From positions 682,001 through 746,000 of the forward strand of contig NZ_JAJEJR010000002.1 in assembly GCF_021390595.1 (NCBI RefSeq): a stretch of 64,000 bases of DNA. Direction: 5' to 3'. Positions within the stretch are counted from its first letter, which is position 1. Each line of letters begins with the position of its first letter. Below, piece by piece: positions 16,841 through 25,136 of this stretch. A program made the position numbers and the translations under genes. The stretch is from Paraburkholderia sp. HP33-1. GTDB taxonomy: Bacteria; Pseudomonadota; Gammaproteobacteria; Burkholderiales; Burkholderiaceae. The notes below the pieces were generated by a model that was not told where the DNA came from, did not search any database, and saw nothing but the letters and a program-made list of their open reading frames with translations.

Positions 16841-16880
16841 GAAAAAGGCCGCGGCAACGTCGATCGTTGCCACGGCCTCA
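16841..16880 (-). terminator. Rho-independent terminator of the small winged-helix gene
   Basis: A 14-bp stem (AGGCCGTGGCAACG paired with CGTTGCCGCGGCCT, one mismatch) with a 6-nt loop, followed on the minus strand by TTTTTC. It lies 22 bp downstream of the gene ending at 16902. Confidence 0.85.
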
Positions 16881-16901
16881 AACAGTTACGACGGTCGCGC
16901 G

Positions 16902-17156
16902 TTACTTGACTCCAAGCCCCCGCAACACAGCATTACCCTTGGACGTCAGACGAATATGCGGAGTACCCGCATCGCTCGAAACGGTCTCGACGAGACCCGC
17001 TTCGTAAAGCTGCGGAATTTCAGGTTTCGCGGACGCATCGATCGGCGCGTGCAACAACAGCAGCAGCGTCGCGAGTTCGTGATGGCTCAGCAGACGGCGC
17101 AGGATAGTGGGCCGCTTGGCCGGTGTTTCGTTGGCGTTCGGTTCGGGCTGGTTCAT
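16902..17156 (-). CDS. Small winged-helix-like hypothetical protein
   Basis: 84 residues from an ATG at 17154-17156 with AAGGTG upstream. After a disordered N-terminus (MNQPEPNANETPAKRP), the remainder fits a compact winged helix: HHELATLLLLLHAPIDAS, then EIPQLYEAGLVETVSS, then PHIRLTSKGNAVLRGLG, which resembles MarR-like small regulators or PadR-type wing hairpins. An 8-bp inverted repeat (17203-17225) lies 47 bp upstream, which fits a self-regulating DNA-binding protein. Function unknown. Confidence 0.6.
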   Translation of the reverse strand: MNQPEPNANETPAKRPTILRRLLSHHELATLLLLLHAPIDASAKPEIPQLYEAGLVETVSSDAGTPHIRLTSKGNAVLRGLGVK

Positions 17157-17202
17157 GGAGCACACCTTGTGCGGGGACATGTCCGGGGGATCATGCGGAC
17201 GA

Positions 17203-17225
17203 AGTCTTAAACGATTCTTAAGACT
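17203..17225. promoter_or_regulatory. Inverted repeat upstream of the small winged-helix gene
   Basis: AGTCTTAA-N7-TTAAGACT, perfect 8-bp arms with centres 15 bp apart (about 1.5 helical turns), in the promoter region of the gene starting at 17156. Position and symmetry suit a dimeric repressor; the link is inferred. Confidence 0.45.
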
Positions 17226-17310
17226 CCATTGTCCTGTAATACTGTGACATGAACATTGCAATGGATCAGATTCTCGCGCCCGGAACTTCGGTTTTATGCG
17301 CAACCAAGCC

Positions 17311-17643
17311 TTACGGCGCGCAGGTTTTGCCTGCCGATTCGATCCACAGGTTGCTTACATGACGCTTGCCCGCATAGAAACGGTAAGTTGTCGCACCGTT
17401 GTCGCTGCGTACCTTGACGATGTTCGAGTCGCCGAAGTCGAGCATCTGGCCTTGCGGAATCGAGGTCGACTTGAATGCGGCGTTGTGATGATTGGCCATC
17501 TGCGTCAGGCAGGCGACCACGTCGTCGACGGAACGCTGCGTCGTCGTGTCCGTGACGGGCTCGCCGGAATCCGGGTCTTTCTGGAAATACGCGCAAGCGC
17601 TGAGCAGTAGCGAAAGGGACAGGACCGCAGCGAACTTCTTCAT
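17311..17643 (-). CDS. Small putative lipoprotein of unknown function
   Basis: 110 residues. The start MKKFAAVLSLSLLLSACAYF is a standard lipoprotein signal with lipobox LSAC (Cys18), and AGGAG precedes the ATG at 17643. The mature part has a helical segment (SVDDVVACLTQMANHHNAAF) and a strand-rich end (SNIVKVRSDNGATTYRFYAGKRHVSNLW). There are two further cysteines (VVAC and KTCAP) that may form a disulfide. No family recognised; it probably sits on the outer-membrane inner leaflet, as there is no Asp at +2. Confidence 0.65.
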   Translation of the reverse strand: MKKFAAVLSLSLLLSACAYFQKDPDSGEPVTDTTTQRSVDDVVACLTQMANHHNAAFKSTSIPQGQMLDFGDSNIVKVRSDNGATTYRFYAGKRHVSNLWIESAGKTCAP

Positions 17644-17771
17644 ATGTCTCCTGGCGTTGATTCGGCGATTAGGGCCGCAAGCAGGCGCCATTATAGCGAC
17701 CCGGCGACCCGGCTCCGGTCGGAGACGCAGATCGCGTGCCTGAGCCGCCGCCCCGCCTTCCCGCCTGCGCC

Positions 17772-19664
17772 TTACTTGCGCCGCTGCGCCTGCGCCGCGA
17801 GCCGCACCGCCGCATTGGCCGCGCCATAGCCGTCATAACCGCCGCGCCGTTCGACGATCTCGAGGAAAAAGCGCTGGTCGAGTTGCTCCGTATAAGCGTG
17901 GAAAAACTCGCCGCCGCGTTCATCGCGGTCGTACAGGATATTGTTCGCGCGCATCGCTTCGAGCAGCGTGTCGGACAGCGCGTAACGGGCCGCGAGGTCG
18001 TCGTAGTAATTGCGCGGAATGCGCAGGAGCGGCACACCATCGGCGACGAATTCGGGGATCGCGCCGAAGATATCGCTGGTGCTGAACGCGACGTGGTTGA
18101 GGCCGGAGCCGTGATACGTGTGCAGCGCCTCGGCGACCGCCGTATGGCGATCCACCGATGCGTTCAGCGCGATCCGCACCGAGCCGTCGGGGCTGCGCAG
18201 CGCACGGCTGCGCACGAGGCCGTACGGATCGGGCACGAGCACGCCCGGCTCGGCCAGGAAGCCCAGCGCGGTACGCAGAAACAGCACCCACGTATCGAGC
18301 GCGTTTGCCGGCACCGACAGGCACACGTGATCGATGCGCTCGAGCGGTCCCACCTCGGTAGGCCCGTTGACATCGGTCAGCACGAAATCGGCTTCGAATA
18401 GCGTGGGCTGGTCCGGCGTTTCGTCGACGAAATAGTTGAGGCTGCCGTCCGGCGCCTGCACGGCAGGCAGCACGCGCTCGTTCGGCCCGATCTGGCCGGA
18501 GAACGGCGCGTAGCCGAAGCCGGCGGCGCGCTCGAACGCCTGGCTCGCGTCGTCGACACGAAACGCCGACGCGCACAGCGACAGGCCATGCTGCTGGAAA
18601 AACGCGTTCGCGAACGAATCGGGCTCGGCGTTCAGCACGATCGATGCCGCGCCGTGCTGATAAAGCGTTACGTCCTTCGAGCGATGCTGGCCGGCCTGGC
18701 GAAAACGCAGCCTGCCGAGCCAGTCGGCGAGCTGCGCGCGGGTTGTGTCATCGACTGCGAATTCGAGGAACTGATAGCCGACGTGCGCGGGCGCCGCGGG
18801 CGAGCGGTACAGGTCGCTGGTCGTCTTCTGCGGCTGTTGTTGCGCTTCGAGGAGCGCGCGGGTTTGCTCTTCGAGGAACAGCAGCGAGCGATGGCCGTCG
18901 GCGGCCGTGATCGTGGTGGGGGCGGCGCGAAAGCCGTCGTTGAAGATTTCCAGCGAAAGCGGGCCCTTGTAGCCGGCTTTGACGACCTGCGCGGTGAAGT
19001 TCGCGAGATCGAAGTCGCCCTGGCCGGGGAAGCAGCGGTAGTGGCGGCTCCATTCGAGCACGTCCATCGCGAGCTTCGGCGCGTCCGCGATCTGCACGAA
19101 CGCGATGCGCTCGCCCGGAATGTCGGCGATCGCGTCGGGCGTGTCGTTCAGCGACAGCGTATGAAAGCTGTCGAGCACGAGCCCGAGGCTCGGATGGTTC
19201 ACTGCGTCGACAAGCTTCCACGCATGACGGTAGGTCTTGACGTGCTTGCCCCACGCGAGCGCCTCGTAACCGGCGATCACGCCGGCCGCCTCGGCCGCGC
19301 GGGCCAGCGCGCCGAGCTGGTCGATCATCAGCGAGTCGTCACAAATCGTGTCTGGCGACACGTTGCTGCACACGAGGATGCGGTCCGTGCCGAGTTCGTG
19401 CATCACGTCGAACTTGCGCTTCGCGCGGTCGAGATTGCGCTCGAGCCGCTCGGGACTGACGCCGTCGAAATCGCGAAACGGCTGGAACAGCATGATCTTG
19501 AGGCCGAGGTCGTCGGCGATGCGGCGCACGTCGGCGGGCGAGCCGTCGAAATACAGCAGGTCGTTCTCGAAGATTTCGACGCCTTCGAAGCCCGCCGCGC
19601 GGATCGCGCTCAGCTTCTCGACGAGGGTGCCGCTAATCGACACGGTGGCAATCGAATGTTGCAT
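17772..19664 (-). CDS. quiC: 3-Dehydroshikimate dehydratase QuiC1-type (TIM barrel fused to HPPD-like VOC domain)
   Basis: 630 residues. Residues about 1-265 form a xylose-isomerase-like TIM barrel with the metal-binding acids visible in GYEALAWGKH (Glu), LGLVLDSFHTLS (Asp/His), FVQIADAP (Gln) and LSLEIFNDG (Glu). Residues about 295-610 resemble 4-hydroxyphenylpyruvate dioxygenase, including IDHVCLSV, GLNHVAFST and RFFLEIVERRGGY. This fused architecture is that of QuiC1, which dehydrates 3-dehydroshikimate to protocatechuate; the VOC part is not known to catalyse that step. ATG 19664 has GGAG upstream. It diverges from aroQ and the quinate/shikimate transporter operon. Confidence 0.88.
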   Translation of the reverse strand: MQHSIATVSISGTLVEKLSAIRAAGFEGVEIFENDLLYFDGSPADVRRIADDLGLKIMLFQPFRDFDGVSPERLERNLDRAKRKFDVMHELGTDRILVCSNVSPDTICDDSLMIDQLGALARAAEAAGVIAGYEALAWGKHVKTYRHAWKLVDAVNHPSLGLVLDSFHTLSLNDTPDAIADIPGERIAFVQIADAPKLAMDVLEWSRHYRCFPGQGDFDLANFTAQVVKAGYKGPLSLEIFNDGFRAAPTTITAADGHRSLLFLEEQTRALLEAQQQPQKTTSDLYRSPAAPAHVGYQFLEFAVDDTTRAQLADWLGRLRFRQAGQHRSKDVTLYQHGAASIVLNAEPDSFANAFFQQHGLSLCASAFRVDDASQAFERAAGFGYAPFSGQIGPNERVLPAVQAPDGSLNYFVDETPDQPTLFEADFVLTDVNGPTEVGPLERIDHVCLSVPANALDTWVLFLRTALGFLAEPGVLVPDPYGLVRSRALRSPDGSVRIALNASVDRHTAVAEALHTYHGSGLNHVAFSTSDIFGAIPEFVADGVPLLRIPRNYYDDLAARYALSDTLLEAMRANNILYDRDERGGEFFHAYTEQLDQRFFLEIVERRGGYDGYGAANAAVRLAAQAQRRK

Positions 19665-19983
19665 GAACGGCTCCTGCAAAAACGGACAAACGATGGGGAA
19701 AATGAACAGACCAACCACTGCGGCCCGCCGGTTGGCGCGACCTGCCGGTCTTGCTGCAATGCGCAAAATGGGCCAGTTCGTTACGCACCGGAGCAAGACG
19801 TAGGCCAGAATTCCCCATACTAGCCCCGAGTTTCGATAGTCTATACAAACTAACTAGATGGTACAAATTCGTAGAAACCCCGAATGACGGCAGCAACAGA
19901 CGCGCGCATACTTCGCTACGCGTCGAAAAACCGCCGCGGGTGCAGCGGTTCGAGTCGCGCCTTATCTTGCAGGAGTCGTTGTC
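19665..19983. promoter_or_regulatory. Divergent promoter region between quiC and aroQ
   Basis: No gene. The stretch 19835-19880 is markedly AT-richer than its surroundings and contains two ACAAA direct repeats 18 bp apart (within tatacaaact and gtacaaattc), plausible as part of a regulator site for both divergent transcripts. The nearest regulator is the TetR protein at 22895-23635. Confidence 0.4.
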
Positions 19984-20439
19984 ATGAGCTTTGCCTCCGT
20001 ACTGGTCCTGAACGGACCGAATCTCAATCTGCTCGGCACGCGCGAGCCGGCCATCTATGGCTCGGAAACGCTCGACGACGTCGCGAAGCTGTGCCGCGAC
20101 GCGGGCGAGCGCCTCGGCCTCGCGATCGACTTCTGCCAGTCGAACGCCGAGCATCAGCTGATCGACTGGCTGCACGCGGCACGCACGAAGGTGGACGGCA
20201 TCGTGATCAATCCGGCTGCGTACACGCATACGTCGGTCGCGATAGCCGACGCGCTGACCGCGATCGAGAAGCCCGTCATCGAGGTGCATATCTCGAACGT
20301 GCATCGACGCGAAGCGTTCCGGCATCACTCGTACGTGTCGGCGGTGGCGGACGCGATCATCGTCGGCTGCGGCACGCAGGGCTATGTGCTCGCGCTGGAA
20401 CGGATGGCGACGATTCTTAAGAATAGGGCGGCGAAATGA
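19984..20439 (+). CDS. aroQ: Type II 3-dehydroquinate dehydratase
   Basis: 151 residues, the normal dodecameric type II size. Hallmarks: [19 protein letters not shown] (the flexible lid with catalytic Arg and Tyr), [30 protein letters not shown], and the catalytic His in [18 protein letters not shown]. It interconverts dehydroquinate and dehydroshikimate. Being coupled (ATGA) to a shikimate/quinate dehydrogenase gene and an MFS transporter, and divergent from quiC, it is likely the catabolic paralogue rather than the housekeeping biosynthetic one. AGGAG precedes the start. Confidence 0.93.
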   Translation: MSFASVLVLNGPNLNLLGTREPAIYGSETLDDVAKLCRDAGERLGLAIDFCQSNAEHQLIDWLHAARTKVDGIVINPAAYTHTSVAIADALTAIEKPVIEVHISNVHRREAFRHHSYVSAVADAIIVGCGTQGYVLALERMATILKNRAAK

Positions 20440-21362
20440 ACACTCAAGCAAATACCCGGAGCGACGCGCAGATCGCCGCGCTGGCGAATGCGCAGGCGAA
20501 CTTGCGGGCCACGCCCCATTCGTTTCTGGTTGGCCTGATCGGCTCGGGCATCGGCGGCTCGCTCACGCCCGCGATGCACGAGGAAGAGGGTAGCAAGCTC
20601 GGTCTGCACTATGTATATCGGCGTATCGATCTCGATGCGCAGAAGCTCGACACAGCCGCGCTGCCGGAGCTGCTGACGGCGGCAGAACGGATGGGCTACA
20701 ACGGTCTGAACATCACCTATCCGTGCAAGCAGGCGGTGATTCCGCTGCTCGACGAACTGTCCGACGACGCCCGCGCGCTCGGCGCGGTCAACACCGTGCT
20801 GTTCAAGGACGGCAAGCGTATCGGCCACAACACCGACTGGTCCGGCTTCGCGCGCGCGTTCCAGCGTGGCCTGCCGGACGTGTCGCTGGAACGCGTCGTA
20901 CAGCTGGGCGCCGGCGGCGCGGGCGCAGCGGTCGCGCACGCGGCGCTGAACATGGGCGCGCAGTCGCTGACCTTGTTCGACGTCGACGCCGAGCGCGCAC
21001 AGTCGCTCGCCGACGAATTGCAGAAACGCTTCCCTCAAGCCAAGGTCAGCGCGGGCACGTCGCTCGAGCAATCGCTGGCGGCCGCGCAAGGGCTGATTCA
21101 CGCGACGCCGACTGGAATGGCTAAAATGCCGGGCCTGCCGCTGCCGGCTGAATTGCTGCACCGCGACCTGTGGGTCGCCGACATCGTCTATTTCCCGATC
21201 CGCACCGCGCTTTTGCAGGCGGCCGAGGCGCTCGGCTGCCGCACGCTGAGCGGCGGGGGCATGGCGGTCTATCAGGCGGTCGATGCCATGCGCATTTTCA
21301 CGGGCCTCGAGCCGGACGCCGAGCGCGTCTACACCCACTTTCAATCGCTGTTGCAACGCTAA
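20436..21362 (+). CDS. aroE: Shikimate/quinate dehydrogenase (AroE/YdiB family), probably NAD-dependent
   Basis: 308 residues, longer than biosynthetic AroE (about 270). Substrate-domain motifs are present: [32 protein letters not shown] (catalytic Lys) and GHNTDWSGF (catalytic Asp). The Rossmann motif [15 protein letters not shown] is followed by [11 protein letters not shown]: an Asp rather than the NADP-specific Asn-Arg-Thr, which points to NAD, as expected for catabolic quinate/shikimate oxidation. Start overlaps the aroQ stop. Whether quinate or shikimate is preferred cannot be read from sequence. Confidence 0.87.
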   Translation: MNTQANTRSDAQIAALANAQANLRATPHSFLVGLIGSGIGGSLTPAMHEEEGSKLGLHYVYRRIDLDAQKLDTAALPELLTAAERMGYNGLNITYPCKQAVIPLLDELSDDARALGAVNTVLFKDGKRIGHNTDWSGFARAFQRGLPDVSLERVVQLGAGGAGAAVAHAALNMGAQSLTLFDVDAERAQSLADELQKRFPQAKVSAGTSLEQSLAAAQGLIHATPTGMAKMPGLPLPAELLHRDLWVADIVYFPIRTALLQAAEALGCRTLSGGGMAVYQAVDAMRIFTGLEPDAERVYTHFQSLLQR

Positions 21363-21412
21363 CCGGCCGCGTAAAGACCGGCACTCAAGCTGATCGAGGA
21401 GACAAGCACGAC

Positions 21413-22777
21413 ATGCCCCAATCGTTCCAATCCAGTTCCGCGGGCTCGCCCGCGCAGAGCAAGACGGCGAGCACCGCGCGCCGTTCGAAGGCCCGTTATC
21501 AGATCCTCGCGCTGCTCGCAGTCGGCACGATGATCAACTATCTCGACCGCACCATTCTCGGCATCGCGGCGCCGCAGTTGACGAAGGAACTCGGCATCAA
21601 CGCCGCGCTGATGGGCCTGCTGTTCTCCCTGTTTTCGTGGAGCTACGCGGCCTCGCAGATTCCGGGCGGCCTGTTTCTCGACCGCTTCGGCAGCAAGGTC
21701 ACGTACTTCCTGTCGATGACGTTCTGGTCGCTGTGCACGCTCGCTCAAGGTCTCGTGAGTGGCATCGGCGGCCTGTTTGCGTTCCGTCTTGGCCTGGGCG
21801 TTTCGGAAGCGCCGTGCTTTCCGACCAATAGCCGCGTGGTTGCCACGTGGTTCCCGCAAAGCGAACGCGCGATGGCGACCGCTACCTACACGGTCGGCGA
21901 ATATATCGGCCTCGCGTTTTTCAGCCCGTTCCTGTTCATGCTGATGGGCGCGTTCGGCTGGCGCTCGCTGTTCCTCGTGGTCGGGGGTGTCGGTATCGCA
22001 TTCGGCGTGGTGTGGTGGCTGCTGTATCGCGAGCCGCGCGATCATCCGTCGGCGAATCAGGAAGAGCTCGACTATATCGAGGCAGGCGGTGGTCTTACGC
22101 AACGCAACAAGGATGCCGCTGGTGCAGCCGATGCGGCGACGAAGAAGAGCGGCTTCGAATGGCGCACGATTGGCCGTCTGCTCAAGCATCGTCAGCTGAC
22201 CGGCATCTGCCTCGGCCAGTTCGCGGGCAATTCGACGCTGGTGTTCTTCCTCACGTGGTTCCCGACGTATCTCGCCACCGAGCGTCATATGGCATGGCTG
22301 AAGATCGGCTTCTTCGCGATCATGCCGTTCATCGCGGCGTCGATCGGCGTGATGTTCGGCGGCGTGTTCTCCGACTGGCTGCTGCGCCGTGGCAAGTCGC
22401 CGAACGTCGCGCGCAAGCTGCCGATCATCGCCGGTCTGCTGCTCGCGTCGACGATCATCCTCGCCAACTATGTCGAGAGCAACGTGGCGGTGATCGCGAT
22501 TCTGTCCGTGGCGTTCTTCGCGCAGGGGATGGCCGCGCTCGGCTGGACGCTCGTGTCGGATATCGCGCCTGAAGGCCTGCTTGGCGTGACCGGCGGCATC
22601 TTCAACTTCGCCGCGAATCTGGCGGGTATCGTGACGCCGCTCGTGGTGGGCCTGATCGTCGCGGCGACCGGCTCGTTCGTCGGCGCGCTGGTGTTCATCG
22701 GTGTCATCGCTTTGATCGGCGCGCTGTCGTATATCTTTATCGTCGGCGACATCAAGCGGATCGTGATGGTGGATTAA
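21413..22777 (+). CDS. MFS transporter, anion:cation symporter family, probable quinate/shikimate uptake
   Basis: 454 residues with 12 predicted helices. Helix 1 carries INYLDRTILGIAAPQLTKEL, a signature of the ACS (glucarate/tartrate/hexuronate) family, and helix 4-5 has GLGVSEAPCFPTNSRVVATW. It lies 50 bp after the dehydrogenase gene in the same operon, with GAGGAG before the ATG at 21413, so quinate, shikimate or dehydroshikimate is the expected substrate. A strong bidirectional terminator follows at 22833. Confidence 0.88.
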   Translation: MPQSFQSSSAGSPAQSKTASTARRSKARYQILALLAVGTMINYLDRTILGIAAPQLTKELGINAALMGLLFSLFSWSYAASQIPGGLFLDRFGSKVTYFLSMTFWSLCTLAQGLVSGIGGLFAFRLGLGVSEAPCFPTNSRVVATWFPQSERAMATATYTVGEYIGLAFFSPFLFMLMGAFGWRSLFLVVGGVGIAFGVVWWLLYREPRDHPSANQEELDYIEAGGGLTQRNKDAAGAADAATKKSGFEWRTIGRLLKHRQLTGICLGQFAGNSTLVFFLTWFPTYLATERHMAWLKIGFFAIMPFIAASIGVMFGGVFSDWLLRRGKSPNVARKLPIIAGLLLASTIILANYVESNVAVIAILSVAFFAQGMAALGWTLVSDIAPEGLLGVTGGIFNFAANLAGIVTPLVVGLIVAATGSFVGALVFIGVIALIGALSYIFIVGDIKRIVMVD

Positions 22778-22832
22778 GCCTTTGTGCTGAGCCGTCGTTT
22801 CATGCGACGGCCGCTGTTGTTGAAGCGATAAA

Positions 22833-22864
22833 AAACGGGATGTGGCTTTCACCACATCCCGTTT
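22833..22864. terminator. Bidirectional rho-independent terminator
   Basis: Perfect 13-bp stem (AAACGGGATGTGG / CCACATCCCGTTT) with a 6-nt loop, A-rich on the left and T-rich on the right. It separates the converging MFS gene (22777) and TetR gene (22895). Confidence 0.9.
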
Positions 22865-22894
22865 CCATTTCAGCCGGACGCTACACCACCAGCC

Positions 22895-23635
22895 TCAATC
22901 ATCCTTCTTCACGAAGCGCAAGATCGCATCGACGATCATCGCCCGATGTCGCGCCCGCAGTCGCGGATGCGACGGATCGCGCCCGAACGCGGTGCCGAAC
23001 GTATGGCGGTTGCCCACGCGATGAAAGCACAGCGAACTGATCATCAGATGCAGATCGATCGGATCGATGTCGCTGCGGAACTGGCCCGCCGCGATGCCGC
23101 GCGCGAGCAGATCCTCGATCGTGTGAATCACGGTAACGTTGCGGCCCTTGAACGTCTTGACCTGCTCGACGTACTTCGCGCCGTGAATGTTTTCGATCGT
23201 CACGAGGCGCACGAAGTCGCGCTGGCGGTCGTGGTAGTCGAACGTGAATTCGACCAGCGCGCGCATGCCCTCGATCGGATCGAGTTCGCTGATATGCAGA
23301 TCCTGTTCGAGCGCGCGAATGTCTCCATACACCTTCTCCAGCACCGCCTGGTACAACCCTTCCTTGCTGCCGAAGTAGTAGTACAGCATGCGCTTGGTGG
23401 TATTCGTGCGTTCCGCAATCGCGTCGACGCGCGCGCCCGTCAGTCCCATCGCGGAGAACTCCTGGGTCGCGACGTCGAGGATGTTGCGCTTCGTCTGCTC
23501 GGGATCATATTTGCGGCGGGCGTCCACACGCCGGGTGTCGGCATGTCGGGTATCGGCATGTCGGGTGTCGGCGTGCGGTGCGCCGGACACGATGCCGTTG
23601 GTATCAGGCTCGGCGGCCTTGCTTCCCTTTTTCAT
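22895..23635 (-). CDS. TetR-family transcriptional regulator with repeat-bearing N-terminal extension
   Basis: 246 residues. The TetR HTH spans about residues 45-90 (TKRNILDVATQEFSAMGLTG, AIAERTNTTKRMLYYYFGSK). The C-terminal domain (DPIEGMRALVEFTFDYHDRQ and onward) is a TetR_C ligand pocket like those of regulators of aromatic or quinate catabolism. Ahead of the HTH is a charged extension holding three HADTR pentapeptides encoded by 15-bp tandem repeats. Location next to the quinate operon makes it a candidate controller of quiC/aroQ, but it could also serve the flavoprotein gene downstream. Confidence 0.85.
   Translation of the reverse strand: MKKGSKAAEPDTNGIVSGAPHADTRHADTRHADTRRVDARRKYDPEQTKRNILDVATQEFSAMGLTGARVDAIAERTNTTKRMLYYYFGSKEGLYQAVLEKVYGDIRALEQDLHISELDPIEGMRALVEFTFDYHDRQRDFVRLVTIENIHGAKYVEQVKTFKGRNVTVIHTIEDLLARGIAAGQFRSDIDPIDLHLMISSLCFHRVGNRHTFGTAFGRDPSHPRLRARHRAMIVDAILRFVKKDD
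23532..23576. repeat. Three 15-bp tandem repeats inside the TetR gene
   Basis: Units CGGGTGTCGGCATGT, CGGGTATCGGCATGT and CGGGTGTCGGCGTGC lie head to tail. On the coding (minus) strand they encode HADTR three times. As the unit is a multiple of three, copy-number change would keep the reading frame. Confidence 0.85.
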
Positions 23636-23739
23636 TGTGGTTTCGAGCGGCAGTGACGGCGCATTCTAGCATGGCGGAATGGGCCTCCGGCGCGGGTCTC
23701 GGGCATCGTTGAAGTCATTTTGACGGGCATTCGTGGTGC

Positions 23740-25029
23740 TTACGCGAGCGGGCGTGTGGGCCGGCGGCGCGCGGCGAGCGCGTCGCGTGTTTGCATCGCG
23801 GTGTACGTGAGCTGCGCAGCCGCGAGGCCGAGCGCGCCGTAGGCGCGCGTGAGGCCGAAGGTGGCGAACGCGTCGGGCACGGGCCGTTCACCGGAGATCG
23901 CCGCGGCCAGCAGCTCCCCTGACACCGTGGTCGGCGCCATGCCGTGTCCGCCGAAACCGACCGCGTACCAGACGCCGTCCGCGCTGCGGCCGATCTGCGG
24001 CATCTTGTGCCGCGCGTAGCTCATCAGGCCGCCCCATGCGTGCTCGATGCGCACGTTGCGCAACTGCGGATAGACCTTCAGCAGATCCTGTCGCAACAGA
24101 CGCGCGATTGCCTCGGGCTCGCGGTCGCGCACCGAGATGCGCCCACCCCACAGGATGCGCGTGTCAGGCAGCGGCCGGTAGTAGTCGAACGCGAAGCGAG
24201 TGTCGTAGATTGCGGCGCGCGTGGCAATGGCGTCGTGCAAGCGTTCGCCGAGCGGCTCGGTCGCCATCACGTAGGTGGCGATCGGCAGCACCGCGCGCTC
24301 GACGCGCGCGTACACGTTGCGCGCATAGCCGCCGCCGGCCATCACGACGTGACGCGCGTCGATCGCACCCTGCGGTGTCTCGACGACGAAGCCCGCACCG
24401 TCGCGCCGCAAGCTCACGACCGGCGAGCGCTCGTGTATCGTCACGCCCGCCTGCGCGGCTGCAGCGGCGACGCCGACAACGTATTTGAGCGGATGAAAAT
24501 GGAACGCGTTGCGCTCGAACAGACCACCGTGATAGCGGCTCGTTTTCAGTTGCGCGGCGAGTGCGTCGGCCGGGATCGGTTCCCAGTCGACGCCGAACGA
24601 ATCGCGCATCAGGCGGCGTTGTGCTTCGAGACGCGCGGGTTCGTCGAACCAGTTCGCCAGGATCACGCCGGCGTAGGTCGCGTCGCAATCGATCCGGTAG
24701 CGCGCAATGCGCTTGCGCATCAGGTCGACGGCGTCGGTGGTCAGCGTATAGAGTTCACGCGCGCGGGTCGGGCCGAGCCTTTTCAGCAGGTCCGCGCAGT
24801 CAAGGCTGTAGCCGCCGAAAACGAAGCCGCCGTTGCGACCCGATGCGCCGAAGCCGACCTGCTGCGCTTCGAGCACGACCACGTCTTCGACGCCGCGCTC
24901 GGCGAGTCCCAACGCGGTGGACAGTCCCGCGAGTCCGCCGCCGATGATGCAGACGTGCGTGCTGTGTCGACCAGTGAGCGGCGCGTAGGCGCAGGAGCGG
25001 GTGACGGTGGCTTCGTAGAAGCTTTGCAT
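23740..25029 (-). CDS. FAD-dependent amine oxidoreductase (DAO superfamily, PuuB/OrdL-like)
   Basis: 429 residues. N-terminal HVCIIGGGLAGLSTALGLAE dinucleotide motif, then VVLEAQQVGFGASGRNGG, which is typical of the gamma-glutamylputrescine oxidase/OrdL group; the C-terminus has WYAVGFGGHGMAPTTVSGELLA. Likely reaction: oxidative deamination of a secondary or gamma-glutamyl amine, with O2 or quinone as acceptor. No glutamate-putrescine ligase or aldehyde dehydrogenase adjoins it. It precedes the DHDPS-family gene on the same strand by about 107 bp, but co-function is unclear. Confidence 0.82.
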   Translation of the reverse strand: MQSFYEATVTRSCAYAPLTGRHSTHVCIIGGGLAGLSTALGLAERGVEDVVVLEAQQVGFGASGRNGGFVFGGYSLDCADLLKRLGPTRARELYTLTTDAVDLMRKRIARYRIDCDATYAGVILANWFDEPARLEAQRRLMRDSFGVDWEPIPADALAAQLKTSRYHGGLFERNAFHFHPLKYVVGVAAAAAQAGVTIHERSPVVSLRRDGAGFVVETPQGAIDARHVVMAGGGYARNVYARVERAVLPIATYVMATEPLGERLHDAIATRAAIYDTRFAFDYYRPLPDTRILWGGRISVRDREPEAIARLLRQDLLKVYPQLRNVRIEHAWGGLMSYARHKMPQIGRSADGVWYAVGFGGHGMAPTTVSGELLAAAISGERPVPDAFATFGLTRAYGALGLAAAQLTYTAMQTRDALAARRRPTRPLA

Positions 25030-25136
25030 GGGGCGTGGGCCTGTAGACAGACCCTAGGGTAGCGGCAATCGTGCGCCGTCGTCCAGCCCGGGTGAGTCCG
25101 CACCTGGGCAGGTGCCCCGCTGCGTTTCAATGTGGG

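Noticed and set aside
22778..22894. Hairpin at 22833-22864 considered as a riboswitch or operator
   Set aside because: Perfect GC-rich stem with A and T tracts between converging genes is adequately explained as a bidirectional terminator.
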